A stretch of DNA of 61,516 nt from Phycisphaerae bacterium (GCA_012729395.1 JAAYDF010000022.1:1-61516); one strand, 5' to 3'; shown: positions 43,335 through 52,276, counted from the stretch's first letter. Notes: generated by a model from the sequence alone, not told the origin. A program made the numbers and translations.

Positions 43335-46009
43335 GCTTCGCCAGACTGGCCACCTCGTTCTTGCTCTCGCTTGCTCTCTTCATCGACCTCGCGCCCGCGC
43401 AGATCCCCTACCAGACCCGCCAAGACATCATCAACTACGCCAAGACCGGGATCGGTTCACCCTACGTCTGGGGTGGCAGCAACTGGGACCCCAACGATCG
43501 CGGGTTTGGCGGCGCTGACTGCTCCGGGTTTGTGGGCAAGTGCTGGTCCCTGACCCGCTGGACGCCCTACCGCGTCACCCACCATCCCTACGGCACGGTC
43601 CACTACATCCAGACGCCCGGCACCCACTGGACCGAGGTCGACCGGGCCGAGATGCTCTACGGCGACGCCATCGTCTATCGGTATGACGGCGGCGGACACA
43701 CCTACCTTTACCTCTCCGGCGATGGCTGGGGCGAGCACGAGGTTTACGAGGCCCGCGGGTCCGCCTACGGTATCGTCCATCGCTGGCGAACGTCGTTGAG
43801 CTCGGCGGAAGTGACCAAAGGCATCCGTCGTAACCGGCTGATCGAGAACATCGACACCACCGAGCACATCGTCGAGACCGACGACGGAGCCCCCTACTAC
43901 ACCGATTCCGGGATGACCGGAAGCTCCCAATACGACAGCTATGCGCCCGGCTGCCGCGAGGGCAGTTGCCGATACCGATGGGTCACCGCCAGCCGAAACG
44001 AGACCTGCACCTACACACCCAACCTGCCCGAGCAGGGCTGGTACCGTGTCTATGTGACCTGCAACGAGGACGACGACAACGTGACCGACGTGGGCGTGAG
44101 GGTGAACCACGCTTTGGGCACAAATCGCTTCACCTGGAACCAGGGCAACGATTCACTGCTCAATACCTGGGTAGCGGTGGGTAACCAGAGCTTCCTGTTC
44201 AATGCCGGGATGAGCGGTACCGTGGTCTGGGACGATTTCGACGCCACGCCCACCGATGGCGAACACATCTTTCGCGGCGATGCCACCAAGTTCAGCCTCG
44301 ATAACCGCGTCGAGGTCAACGGCGTCGGCGGGGCACCGGGTAAGTTCGCAACCATCCGCGAGGCCCTGGCCTGGCTTCGAACCCACGCATCCGAAGAGCC
44401 GGACGTCATCAACGTGACCTGCGACACACTCGTCGAGTCCGGGTGCATCGAAGCGGACGTCTTCGACGATCTGACGATCCTCGGCGACGCTGACGGCAAC
44501 GGCGTCCCGGTCACCATCACCGTCACCGCCGGCACGCCTTCCGATTGGAGTCAGCCATGCGCGATCTACCTGAACATTCCGATCGAACGCCGCTACGAGC
44601 TGCACGACCTCATCGTTATCCCGAAGTACGTCTCGCCGGGACGCCAGACCGGAGCCTATGGCATCGTCATCGACGAGCAGAACCCGTCCAATCACGCCGC
44701 CCGGATCTCGCTACGCATGAACGGCGTCACCGTGGCCGGCAGCCTCCCAGGTAATGTCCCCACCGATCCCAACATCAACGCCCGAGCCCAGGCAACCATG
44801 TTTGGCGGCAGCGACTCGACCTACGGCGCAAGCGTGCTCCAGTTGTCGTCCGACTGGGCCGGCGACAACGTCTGCCGACAACACATCTCCGCCTCCAATC
44901 TGACGATCACCCATGGAGCCACTCGTGGGCTGGTCACGCTGGGTGCTTACACCGATTGGGAAATCGACGGTGGCCTGGTCGTCTCGCACAACGGGCTGGA
45001 AGGCATCAAGCTGTACAAGCCTGGGGATGTCAGCTTCTCCATTCACGACTCCGCCGGCGGCCATGCCAACCGGATTTTCGGCAACCTCGGCGGCGGCATC
45101 GCCATGATCGCCGATTCCTTAGTTACCCGGGTCACCTTGAGCCAGTGCCGGATCCAGAGCAACACCGCCCAGCGGGGCGGCGGCATTCTCTCGCAGAAAG
45201 CGGACGTCCAGATCTCCAACTCAGTGATCACCGACAACACCTCGACAGACGCGGGGGGCGGCGTCTACGCCGACGGCGGAACGATGAGCGTTTCCCTGTG
45301 CACCATCGCCCGTAATGCCGCCGGGCAATCCGCCGGCGGCGTCCACGGTCAGGGGGCCAATCTGGCCGTCGCCAACTCGATCCTGTGGGACAACGCGCCG
45401 GGCCAGGTCATCGGTGCCGGCACAGTCCGCTACTGCGACGTGCAAGGCGGCACATCCGGCGACGGCAATATCGACATCACCCCGTACTTCGTCGACCCCG
45501 ATGGGCCGGACGACAATCCCGCCACCACCGGCGACAACGATTATCATCTGTGGCCCTGCTCTCCTTGCGTCAATGCCGCGGACCCCGCCTTTGCTCCCGC
45601 GGCGGGCGAGAAGGATATAGACGGCCAGGATCGCGTTCAGTTCGGTCGCGCTGATATGGGTGCCGATGAAGCCAGCGAGGCCGCCGTCATCGCCGACTGC
45701 AACGGTAACGGCATCCTCGACCAGTGCGACATCGTGAGCGGCGTTAGTCAGGACAAAAACGGCAACGGCGTCCCCGATGAATGTGAGTATGCCCGCGCGG
45801 ATTTCAATCTCGACGGCGATGTGGACCAGGATGATTTCGGCCACCTGCAGGCATGTCTCAGCGGCGCGGGCGTACCGCAAGACGATCCGGAATGTCGCAA
45901 CGCCGACTTCAACAGCGACGGCGATGTCGACCTCGGCGACCTCCGCGGCGTCTTCTTCGACTGCATCAGCGGGGCGAACATACCCGCCGATCCGGACTGC
46001 GGCGGCTGA
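43331..46009 (+). CDS. Secreted mosaic: NlpC/P60 hydrolase, golvesin-like domain, beta-helix, dockerin-like end
   Basis: An 892-residue exported protein. AAGGAGG lies 8 nt before the ATG at 43331. After the signal peptide comes an NlpC/P60 cysteine hydrolase domain (YAKTGIGSPYVWGGSN, catalytic Cys in GGADCSGFVGKCW, His in GGHTYLYLSG) that would cleave peptidoglycan peptides. Next is a golvesin/Xly-like carbohydrate-binding segment (WVTASRNETCTYTPNL, GWYRVYVTC, WVAVGNQSFLFNAG). A right-handed beta-helix follows (NTAQRGGGILSQ, TDAGGGVYADGG, QSAGGVHGQGANLAVANSILWD). The end has Ca-binding DCNGNGILDQCD and two dockerin-like loops (DFNLDGDVDQDDF, DFNSDGDVDLGDL). Confidence 0.88.
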   Translation: MSFARLATSFLLSLALFIDLAPAQIPYQTRQDIINYAKTGIGSPYVWGGSNWDPNDRGFGGADCSGFVGKCWSLTRWTPYRVTHHPYGTVHYIQTPGTHWTEVDRAEMLYGDAIVYRYDGGGHTYLYLSGDGWGEHEVYEARGSAYGIVHRWRTSLSSAEVTKGIRRNRLIENIDTTEHIVETDDGAPYYTDSGMTGSSQYDSYAPGCREGSCRYRWVTASRNETCTYTPNLPEQGWYRVYVTCNEDDDNVTDVGVRVNHALGTNRFTWNQGNDSLLNTWVAVGNQSFLFNAGMSGTVVWDDFDATPTDGEHIFRGDATKFSLDNRVEVNGVGGAPGKFATIREALAWLRTHASEEPDVINVTCDTLVESGCIEADVFDDLTILGDADGNGVPVTITVTAGTPSDWSQPCAIYLNIPIERRYELHDLIVIPKYVSPGRQTGAYGIVIDEQNPSNHAARISLRMNGVTVAGSLPGNVPTDPNINARAQATMFGGSDSTYGASVLQLSSDWAGDNVCRQHISASNLTITHGATRGLVTLGAYTDWEIDGGLVVSHNGLEGIKLYKPGDVSFSIHDSAGGHANRIFGNLGGGIAMIADSLVTRVTLSQCRIQSNTAQRGGGILSQKADVQISNSVITDNTSTDAGGGVYADGGTMSVSLCTIARNAAGQSAGGVHGQGANLAVANSILWDNAPGQVIGAGTVRYCDVQGGTSGDGNIDITPYFVDPDGPDDNPATTGDNDYHLWPCSPCVNAADPAFAPAAGEKDIDGQDRVQFGRADMGADEASEAAVIADCNGNGILDQCDIVSGVSQDKNGNGVPDECEYARADFNLDGDVDQDDFGHLQACLSGAGVPQDDPECRNADFNSDGDVDLGDLRGVFFDCISGANIPADPDCGG

Positions 46010-46289
46010 GCGGTCTTACGCAAGTTCGTAGCACCCTTGTCGGCCCGAAACAAGGATCTGGGTTGGCATGTGGGCCACCGCCGCAGCAGCAGATCTGTGG
46101 CAGACCGCTTAGTATGACAGCGCTGGATGGGGCTTCCTGGTAGCGGCCGGCCCCTGACTTCGGCGAGCTCAGCCGAGCCGCGACGACCGGCGTGTTTGTT
46201 GGGCATCCAGCGATCTCCAAGAACGATGGCCACTGCGCCATGGCGTGAGATGCTGCAGTCAGGCCTTGTGATACGCAACGCCCGATATC
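46010..46289. other. Intergenic region upstream of the transposase element
   Basis: 280 bp with no supported gene. Nothing recognisable apart from a short TAGCGGCCGG at 46141 similar to the left end of the composite repeat. Confidence 0.4.
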
Positions 46290-47059
46290 AAAGGGGACGC
46301 AGCTCTTTTTCTGGACACGCGGTTGGCATGAGGTTATCCTCTGGCCATGCCTCGACAGGCTCGATTCGCTCCGGGAGGGCTGGTCTACCACGTGCTGAAC
46401 CGCGCCGTGGCCCGGCTGCCGTTGCTGACCAAGCCCGCGGACTATGAGGCGTTCGAGCGGGTGATGGCCGAGGCCCACGAGCGTCACCCGATCCGCCTGC
46501 TGGCTTACTGTCTCATGCCCAACCACTGGCATATGGTCCTGTGGCCGCGGGAGGACGGCGAGCTGACGGCATTCGTCCGGTGGCTGACCCACACGCACAC
46601 CATGCGCTGGCACGCCCACCATCATACCACCGGGACGGGTCATCTGTACCAGGGGCGGTTCAAGTCCTTCCCGGTCCAGACCGATCCGCACTTCCTGACC
46701 GTCTGCCGGTACGTGGAGCGGAACGCCCTGCGGGCCAGGCTGGTCACCAGGGCCGAGAACTGGCGGTGGGGCAGCCTCTGGCGGCGGCGGTGCGGTGATC
46801 CCGAGGCCCGGGCGATCCTCTCGGACTGGCCCATCGACCGGCCGCGGAACTGGGTGCACTTGATCAACCAAGCGCAGAGCCCGGAGGAGATGGACGCCCT
46901 CCACAAAGCAGTCCAGCGCGGCACGCCCTTCGGCTTACCCGCCTGGACAACGCGCACCTCTGTCCGGCTCGGACTGGAATACACTCTCCGCCCCCGCGGC
47001 CGGCCCCGCAAAACGCCAAAACCAACCCCCCAGCAAGAAAAATGAGTTGCGTCCCCTTT
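46290..47059 (+). mobile_element. RAYT element: REP-type transposase gene between inverted repeats
   Basis: The gene at 46347-47045 is bracketed by a 24-bp imperfect inverted repeat. Left is 46290-46313, starting AAAGGGGACGCAGCTC. Right is 47036-47059, whose complement starts AAAGGGGACGCAACTC. About 22 of 24 positions match over the common part. The right repeat overlaps the end of the coding sequence. No target duplication is obvious. Confidence 0.75.
46347..47045 (+). CDS. REP-associated tyrosine transposase (Y1, IS200-like, RAYT)
   Basis: A 232-residue single-strand DNA transposase. It has the typical start (RFAPGGLVYHVLNRAVARLPL), the metal-binding HxH in MPNHWHMVLW, THTMRWHAHHH, GHLYQGRFKSFPVQ and the catalytic Tyr region VCRYVERNALRARLV. 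RAYTs bind and cleave hairpin REP sequences and are usually domesticated single-copy genes. The gene is complete. It could be responsible for spreading one of the hairpin repeat families in this window, but the flanking repeat AAAGGGGACGCA does not match them. Confidence 0.9.
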   Translation: MPRQARFAPGGLVYHVLNRAVARLPLLTKPADYEAFERVMAEAHERHPIRLLAYCLMPNHWHMVLWPREDGELTAFVRWLTHTHTMRWHAHHHTTGTGHLYQGRFKSFPVQTDPHFLTVCRYVERNALRARLVTRAENWRWGSLWRRRCGDPEARAILSDWPIDRPRNWVHLINQAQSPEEMDALHKAVQRGTPFGLPAWTTRTSVRLGLEYTLRPRGRPRKTPKPTPQQEK

Positions 47060-47114
47060 CCCCTTCCATTGCATGTACGCGAACAAGCTTACACCCTATG
47101 CAAGAAAAGGCACG

Positions 47115-47900
47115 TCATTGCTCCGGGTCCGAACTTGCCGGCGTAAACAGATCCGCGTATTGCGGGACGCCGTCCCTCAGTCGAATGGCGTCCAGTTCAT
47201 CGCCTCGCACCGAACGGTGCAGGAGCGATTCCACGAACTCCGCCGGCAACAGCGGTCGAGGGCTCGGGATTCGTGGCTCGATGTCGTTGCATCTGTTAAT
47301 GGCCGTCGAGAGCGACACGCCAAATCGTCGCGTGAGCATGGGAAGCAGTAGCTTCCGCCACATCCATTCGGATTCGCGCGTCGTCTGCATCAGTTCCCAC
47401 GTGCATCGAACCCTATCCATGCGGCACTCATCGAATACCTTGATGACCTCAGCCTCGACCAGGGGCAGCGGCATCAAGAACGCGGCAGCGAACCGGTCGG
47501 CCTCGCGCTCGATCATGTCGTCCGAGCCGGGGCCAAGGTCGCTGGTCTCATGGAACTCGGGCCGCACCTTCTGGTGTAGCAGCATGTGGCCAAGCTCGTG
47601 GGCACAAGTGAACCGGCACCGTCCATCGTGGTCGATGACCTGCTCATCAATGAGGATCTCGCGCTCGCGGATGAAAGTTGCACCGAGCACCCCCTCGCCC
47701 AGATACGACAGATCAGCAAAGCCGAAATGGAATCCGAGCGGCGACTCAATCCACTGCTCCACGGGAATCGGGAGTTGAATCTGACCGAGCCCGAGCGCGT
47801 TGCGGCAGCGTTCCAGGCAGTTCCAGGCACGGCGTTCGATGACCCGCCTTCCGTAGGAGGGGTCGAAGACCCGGGTTGGCAGCTTCACGGATCCAACCAT
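47115..47900 (-). CDS. ImmA/IrrE-family metallopeptidase
   Basis: A 261-residue zinc peptidase (COG2856 type). The HExxH motif is TCAHELGHMLLH; the third ligand Glu is in MIEREADRFAAAFLMP. The N-terminal part (ILIDEQVIDHDGRCRFT) is typical. ImmA/IrrE proteins cleave partner repressors in mobile elements, stress responses and toxin-antitoxin-like modules. The usual XRE-type helix-turn-helix partner is absent: neither the sequence nor the 137-bp upstream gap contains one. It lies between the RAYT element and the GT2/TIR operon, so it could belong to the right-hand conflict locus, but this is unproven. Confidence 0.85.
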   Translation of the reverse strand: MVGSVKLPTRVFDPSYGRRVIERRAWNCLERCRNALGLGQIQLPIPVEQWIESPLGFHFGFADLSYLGEGVLGATFIREREILIDEQVIDHDGRCRFTCAHELGHMLLHQKVRPEFHETSDLGPGSDDMIEREADRFAAAFLMPLPLVEAEVIKVFDECRMDRVRCTWELMQTTRESEWMWRKLLLPMLTRRFGVSLSTAINRCNDIEPRIPSPRPLLPAEFVESLLHRSVRGDELDAIRLRDGVPQYADLFTPASSDPEQ

Positions 47901-48036
47901 CCAGTGCGATCAGGGTCCACGCATCCGCAGCCCACGGCATCGCCCACAGCCCGCCGGGCCGGGATCCGACGGCTGCGTTGAGGCCTCATGCACTCGGCCA
48001 CCAGGGTTTCGGTACGGATCCTCCGCCACCGGAGAC

Positions 48037-49623
48037 CTAAACCCTATACCATTGCCACATCAGCCACAGCGCGTAGACATACGCTGCCGCAGGGAGGGCA
48101 ACGACCAGTCTCGCCACGATTCCCATGAACGAGCTCTCGTTCAGGCGTTCGAACAAGGGAATCCCCGCATACGCAATGCCCAGGCCGCATAGCACGGGCG
48201 TGAAGGGTGAATACCAGCGAACCGCCAGCACAATCGTCGCGATTCCCAAGGCCAGCATTGCGGTTCGGAGTTGCCAGGTCAGTTGGGGCTCCCGTCCCTC
48301 CTTGGGAGTGCGGTCGAAGGATGGTCGGCGCCGGAGCAGCAGGTGAATCGAGAACCTCCAAGCTGCGATCGGCAACGCGGCGCCGTAGATCGCCGTGGTC
48401 CACATGTATTGCCGCAGCGCATGAAACAGGTTCGGCGACACGGAATTGAGCACCGGCAATGGCGACATGAACATCACGACGAAGACGTAGGGCAATGCCG
48501 GGTGCAGGGCGGCGATCCGCATCTCCCAATACCGGTGACACACATAGGCGCTCAAGTAGCCGTTGAGGAAGATCAGGGGCATCAGCACGTACCAGCCGAA
48601 GAGCATCGTCATGTCGATTTTCTCGGTGAACCGTGCCGGCCCGACCAGGAATTTGAGAAAGTGTCGGCGTACCAGTTCCGCGGTCCCGCCGGCAAACTTG
48701 CGGAAGCGGATCAGAAAGGCGCCGAACGAAGGGGGAAACGATTCCCAGGCCTGGACCTCAGCCGCGTACGCTCCCAGCCAGCCCCGGTTTCGCATCTCCA
48801 TGGATATGGCGAAGTCCTCGGAGACCACCTCGGGGAACGGAACCTCCCGCCAGGCAGTCAGCCGCAGCGCTGCCCCATGACCGATCATCGGCAAGAAGCC
48901 GTAGGTCGCGCGCAGCGGAAGGTCGTACGAGTAAAACACCTCGATCTCATTCCCGAGAGCTTCCTGGAACAGGGTCGACGGGACCGGCAATTCGTGATCC
49001 GAGATCTGCCGTGCCTGGACGTAGCCGACGTTATTCTGCGTGCGCGCTACGACACTTGCGAACCGCCTCACGTAATCCTGCGGCAAGTGCTGGTCGGCAT
49101 CAACGATGATCGCCCACCCGGCGTCCCCGCCCACCTTCTCCAATGCGGCATTGAGATTACCGGCTTTGAAGCCGCGGCGGTCGGATCGGCGGAGAACCTC
49201 GACTTCTGGAAACTGGGAATGGAAGTCGTCGATGCGTGCGACGAATGCGGGGTCGCGGCTGTCATCGCAAATCACAACGCGAAACCGATCCGCGGGGTAA
49301 TCCTGCGAACAACACGAGTAGCACGCCTGCCACTGGAAGTCGTCGCACGTCGGATAAAGAACCACAAAACGAGGCGTCGCATCCTCCGTCAGCGCCGAGG
49401 CAGGCCGGGCCTGGCGAAAGAGCGACGTAAACCGGAACGTCAGATGGTGGAGCGACCACCACAGCACAGCCCACCAGATGGCCATGTTCACCAGGCTCAA
49501 CCAGGCCAACGACCTGTCCTGCAGATCGACTCGTCGCATCCACGGTACGCCCAGGAAGACGGTGAAGGCAATCATCGCGGCCAGCGGCAGGAATACCAAC
49601 ACGGGATTCTTCGTGTGGTTCAT
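48037..49623 (-). CDS. Membrane GT2 glycosyltransferase (cellulose-synthase-like)
   Basis: A 528-residue processive-type GT2. Two N-terminal helices (LVFLPLAAMIAFTVFLGVPW, LSLVNMAIWWAVLWWSLHHL), then the GT-A domain: RFVVLYPTCDDF, VVICDDSRDP, IIVDADQHLP (DxD), VSEDFAIS (catalytic ED) and RFRKFAGGT in place of QxxRW. About five C-terminal helices follow. It would polymerise a nucleotide-sugar into a beta-glucan or similar glycan and export it. Its start overlaps the stop of the TIR-GH17-like gene (ATGA), so the two are co-translated. GT2 and GH17 domains are combined in some beta-glucan modifying proteins (NdvC-like). Confidence 0.9.
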   Translation of the reverse strand: MNHTKNPVLVFLPLAAMIAFTVFLGVPWMRRVDLQDRSLAWLSLVNMAIWWAVLWWSLHHLTFRFTSLFRQARPASALTEDATPRFVVLYPTCDDFQWQACYSCCSQDYPADRFRVVICDDSRDPAFVARIDDFHSQFPEVEVLRRSDRRGFKAGNLNAALEKVGGDAGWAIIVDADQHLPQDYVRRFASVVARTQNNVGYVQARQISDHELPVPSTLFQEALGNEIEVFYSYDLPLRATYGFLPMIGHGAALRLTAWREVPFPEVVSEDFAISMEMRNRGWLGAYAAEVQAWESFPPSFGAFLIRFRKFAGGTAELVRRHFLKFLVGPARFTEKIDMTMLFGWYVLMPLIFLNGYLSAYVCHRYWEMRIAALHPALPYVFVVMFMSPLPVLNSVSPNLFHALRQYMWTTAIYGAALPIAAWRFSIHLLLRRRPSFDRTPKEGREPQLTWQLRTAMLALGIATIVLAVRWYSPFTPVLCGLGIAYAGIPLFERLNESSFMGIVARLVVALPAAAYVYALWLMWQWYRV

Positions 49624-51065
49624 CCGGCTACCCTCCGCAGCCGCATCCAACGGCCGACCACTGCCCGCGGTTTCCCGTCGGCATGGAACAACCCCGTGTA
49701 CGGATCCCAGGGCAGGAAGCTGCCCCCTTGCTTCCAGGGTGAATCGAAAGCGCCGTGCACGACGAGGGCCACGGGAATCCGGGTTCCCGACAACGGATCG
49801 CGGATGGCGTTCACAACTCCCTCAAAGTAGTCGGCCTGGCGATGGTAGTCGGGCTCCTCCTGAAGCGTGTTGCGCACCGGATACGTCAAGGATTTGATCA
49901 TTACCGGTTGGTCGAATCGTTCGGCGATCGCCGCAATCCGTTTGAGTTCGCCGACGGTCGTCCGGATATCCCCCTCGAGGTCGTGCAGGCTGTAAGCGTG
50001 ATGCACGTCTGGACAAAGGAAATCGCCCATCGCGTTCAGCCGGCTCGCTTCGGGGGTGTATTGCTTTGCCAGTTGTGTCGTCGCCACCGGTTTTCGGGTG
50101 CGATCGCGCAGCCAGCGCAAGGCATGTTGAAGCTGTCTTTCGCTGCACAAGGTGAGCCCTGTGTCGTCGCTCAGGCAATTGTGCCCCACGCAATAGGCGT
50201 CGACGTATTGCCGGTTGTCATAAGCAATCCGGAGTTCGTTGTCGTCGAGGGGATTCCAGACCCCCATGATCACCTTGAAGCCATGCTCGTGGGCCAACCG
50301 CGGGATGCAAGCGAGGTCCGGTCGGCTCCCGTAGGTGACGATGCCCGTGAATCCGACCTCGCGGAGCGTCGCCAGCTCGCGAATGATCTCCAGCTCGGTG
50401 GTGCTGTCGAGTACGGCCGGGTTGAAGCGGGCCGGTTCGTAGCCGATCCAACTCGACTGGTGCAGAAGCTGAAGTACCTCGGTGCGTTCCGGCCGCCATT
50501 CGGCAACAATGGTCGACAGGAACATGATCAGCGTGCAGAGCGCCAGGCCAGCGGTTCCCAGCGCAGCTCGCCACAGGTGTCGGAGGCCGCCCTCCGCCTC
50601 GTGCTGAGCACGTCGCCCTTGAAGCATGCCGATCAGTCCGCTGACCGCCTCCCCCAGCCGTTTCTGACGCTCATCGTCGGGCAACTGATCGAGGGGAGGG
50701 TGTGGCGGAATCAGCGACTGTACCTTCCCATAGGTGGCCATCCGGTAGTCCGCGTTGTCCACACGAACCCAGGTGAGATAGATGCGGCCCTGGTCGTACA
50801 GGCTCAACAACTCGGGGAGTTCCAGGTTGCGGATGAAATCGGAATCGTGGAAGCTGTTCGAGACAATGAGACATCCAACCCTGGCGCGAGCCAGAGCCTT
50901 TGCGATTTCCCTCTTCCAGTCCTCCCCTGCCTGGACGCGCTTATCCGTCCAGATCGTTTCCACCAGATCGGGGTCGGCCTGCTTGCGGAACTCGTCGAGA
51001 ATGCACTCGAGCCAGGCCTGATCCTCGTGTGCGTAGCTGATAAACAGGATTCGTTGCTTGCCCAT
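49620..51065 (-). CDS. TIR domain, transmembrane helix, GH17-like ectodomain
   Basis: A 481-residue protein from the ATG at 51065, where the TIR domain begins. Residues 5-150 are a TIR domain (ILFISYAHEDQAWLECILDEF, IWTDKRVQAGEDWKREIAKAL, VGCLIVSNSFHDSDFIRNLELPELL-type pattern). Residues about 165-190 form one hydrophobic helix (AALGTAGLALCTLIMFLSTIV). Residues 200-481 resemble GH17 (VGFTGIVTYGSRPDLACIPRL, HGFKVIMGVW, AFDSPWKQG, YTGLFHADGKPR). The GH17 acid/base motif (VGNE) reads VGHN (293-296), and the nucleophile motif (usually GExGWPS) reads IKSLTYPV (390-397), so the enzyme is probably inactive. Likely a membrane receptor with a cytosolic TIR. The next gene is GT2. Confidence 0.85.
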   Translation of the reverse strand: MGKQRILFISYAHEDQAWLECILDEFRKQADPDLVETIWTDKRVQAGEDWKREIAKALARARVGCLIVSNSFHDSDFIRNLELPELLSLYDQGRIYLTWVRVDNADYRMATYGKVQSLIPPHPPLDQLPDDERQKRLGEAVSGLIGMLQGRRAQHEAEGGLRHLWRAALGTAGLALCTLIMFLSTIVAEWRPERTEVLQLLHQSSWIGYEPARFNPAVLDSTTELEIIRELATLREVGFTGIVTYGSRPDLACIPRLAHEHGFKVIMGVWNPLDDNELRIAYDNRQYVDAYCVGHNCLSDDTGLTLCSERQLQHALRWLRDRTRKPVATTQLAKQYTPEASRLNAMGDFLCPDVHHAYSLHDLEGDIRTTVGELKRIAAIAERFDQPVMIKSLTYPVRNTLQEEPDYHRQADYFEGVVNAIRDPLSGTRIPVALVVHGAFDSPWKQGGSFLPWDPYTGLFHADGKPRAVVGRWMRLRRVAG

Positions 51066-51105
51066 CACGCGTGCCTTTGGTGTCTGCCTCGCTTCCCGGG
51101 CGGCG

Positions 51106-51384
51106 TCACCTCGCGATCCGGTAGCCCAGGGCCATGATGGCCTTGATCGTCTCCATGGCCGCCTTGCGGTCGTATTCCTTCTCCGACTCGGGCAGATCGG
51201 CGTAGGGGACCAGGCACGGGTGCTTCTTGTTCGCGTCGTCGCGCATCGGCCCATGCGTCCAGCCGTCCCGGATGCGTTGCACGGCCCAGACGTCGTGGGC
51301 GTTCTCCGCCAATCGCTCGGTGAGGGCGATTAGTTCCGGCGGCAAGATCACGCGCGAGGTGTCAATCGGAGACGGCTGGTACAT
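51106..51384 (-). CDS. Stand-alone RyR-domain protein
   Basis: A 92-residue protein that is almost entirely one RyR domain: YQPSPIDTSRVILPPELIAL, ENAHDVWAVQRIRDGWTHG, KKHPCLVPYADLPESEKEYD and IKAIMALGYRIAR. In ryanodine receptors this repeat is structural; in bacteria it occurs in predicted nucleotide-signalling and conflict proteins, where ligand binding has been proposed. AGGAAAGGACAAG lies upstream of the ATG. It is 40 bp before the TIR gene and directly follows a truncated RyR copy. It may be an adaptor or sensor shared by the larger RyR proteins. Confidence 0.88.
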   Translation of the reverse strand: MYQPSPIDTSRVILPPELIALTERLAENAHDVWAVQRIRDGWTHGPMRDDANKKHPCLVPYADLPESEKEYDRKAAMETIKAIMALGYRIAR

Positions 51385-51385
51385 G

Positions 51386-51607
51386 TCAGTTATCTTGTCC
51401 TTTCCTGTGCCTGGTGACGGCTCGTTTCGGCCGTACGGAACGCGCGTTCCGGTGGTCGCGCTTGTGCACGGCCAATTTCGCCGCCTTGAGCATGGTCGGC
51501 CAGCTTTTGACCGCATCGCTGTCTTGCTGCCTGATCTCCTCGGCCAGATCGCGCCAGGCGACCAGACAGTTGTGCTTCAGCTTATCATCATCCCGTTTCT
51601 CGTCATA
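51386..51607 (-). pseudogene. Truncated RyR-domain relic
   Basis: Reading from 51607 on the minus strand gives YDEKRDDDKLKHNCLVAWRD, then LAEEIRQQDSDAVKSWPTML. This aligns with the second half of RyR domains (RDDxxKxHxxLVPW...). The frame is closed immediately upstream by TAG (51608-51610), no start codon is available and the first half of the domain is missing. It ends 1 bp before the ATG of the intact RyR gene. Probably the decayed remains of a second RyR gene. Confidence 0.7.
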
Positions 51608-51656
51608 CTACGGCCCGGCCGACTCGCCCGGAACGGGAGCGTCCTCGCTGATCCGA

Positions 51657-52070
51657 TCAGACGCCTTGCCGGCCGCCCCGCTGAAGGTAATCCACGATGA
51701 ACTCGTGCAACTGCTCGCTCATGTCCAGGTGGGCCAACTCGCCCGGCGGCACCCAGCAGTAGTCGTCGTGCTCGTCGCTCAGACGCACCTCGCCCGCTTC
51801 GAGGCGGGCTTCAATGAACAGCACCGCCAGCCGGATCTCGGGCATCTCATAGTGCGTGGCCCCGGCCACCTTGTCCAGGGCGATGGTCAGCCCGGTCTCT
51901 TCAGCCACCTCGCGCAGCAGGGCGGCGTCGAACGCCTCCCCGGCATCAACCTTCCCGCCGGGGAACTCCCACGTGCCGGCAAAACGCTTGGATTGCGCCG
52001 AGCGGCGAAGGAGCAGGATCTGTCCGTGCGAGTCGTTGATAATCGCCTTGACACCCAAGCCGTAAGGTTT
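51657..52070 (-). CDS. NUDIX hydrolase
   Basis: A 137-residue protein with an intact NUDIX box (GKVDAGEAFDAALLREVAEETG) preceded by RRSAQSKRFAGTWEFPG, similar to the MutT/8-oxo-dGTPase or general nucleoside-diphosphate-X hydrolases. It would hydrolyse a nucleotide derivative, possibly a signal nucleotide made by the locus (inference). The ATG at 52070 starts the domain; longer in-frame starts add unstructured sequence. It sits between the STAND gene and the RyR gene. A second, decayed NUDIX copy lies at 58135-58312. Confidence 0.9.
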   Translation of the reverse strand, partial: KPYGLGVKAIINDSHGQILLLRRSAQSKRFAGTWEFPGGKVDAGEAFDAALLREVAEETGLTIALDKVAGATHYEMPEIRLAVLFIEARLEAGEVRLSDEHDDYCWVPPGELAHLDMSEQLHEFIVDYLQRGGRQGV

Positions 52071-52276
52071 CATGCATCGTCCTTCCCGAACACAGCAGTC
52101 AGCAGCACATCCGCCACGGTGAGCGGGATCGCTGCCCACTGTCAGCCAATCCCAGTACACAGCTCCCTGCATGATTACGCAATCAAGCGAACATCCGGGT
52201 TCCTTTGCAGCAACCCGTTCGGCCGAGAAGCTCGCGACGGAATCGTCCATGACCATACAGCGAAGATTCTTTGAAG

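Noticed and set aside
48271-49830. 519-codon plus-strand frame over the GT2 gene
   Set aside because: Antisense shadow of a gene with full GT2 motifs.
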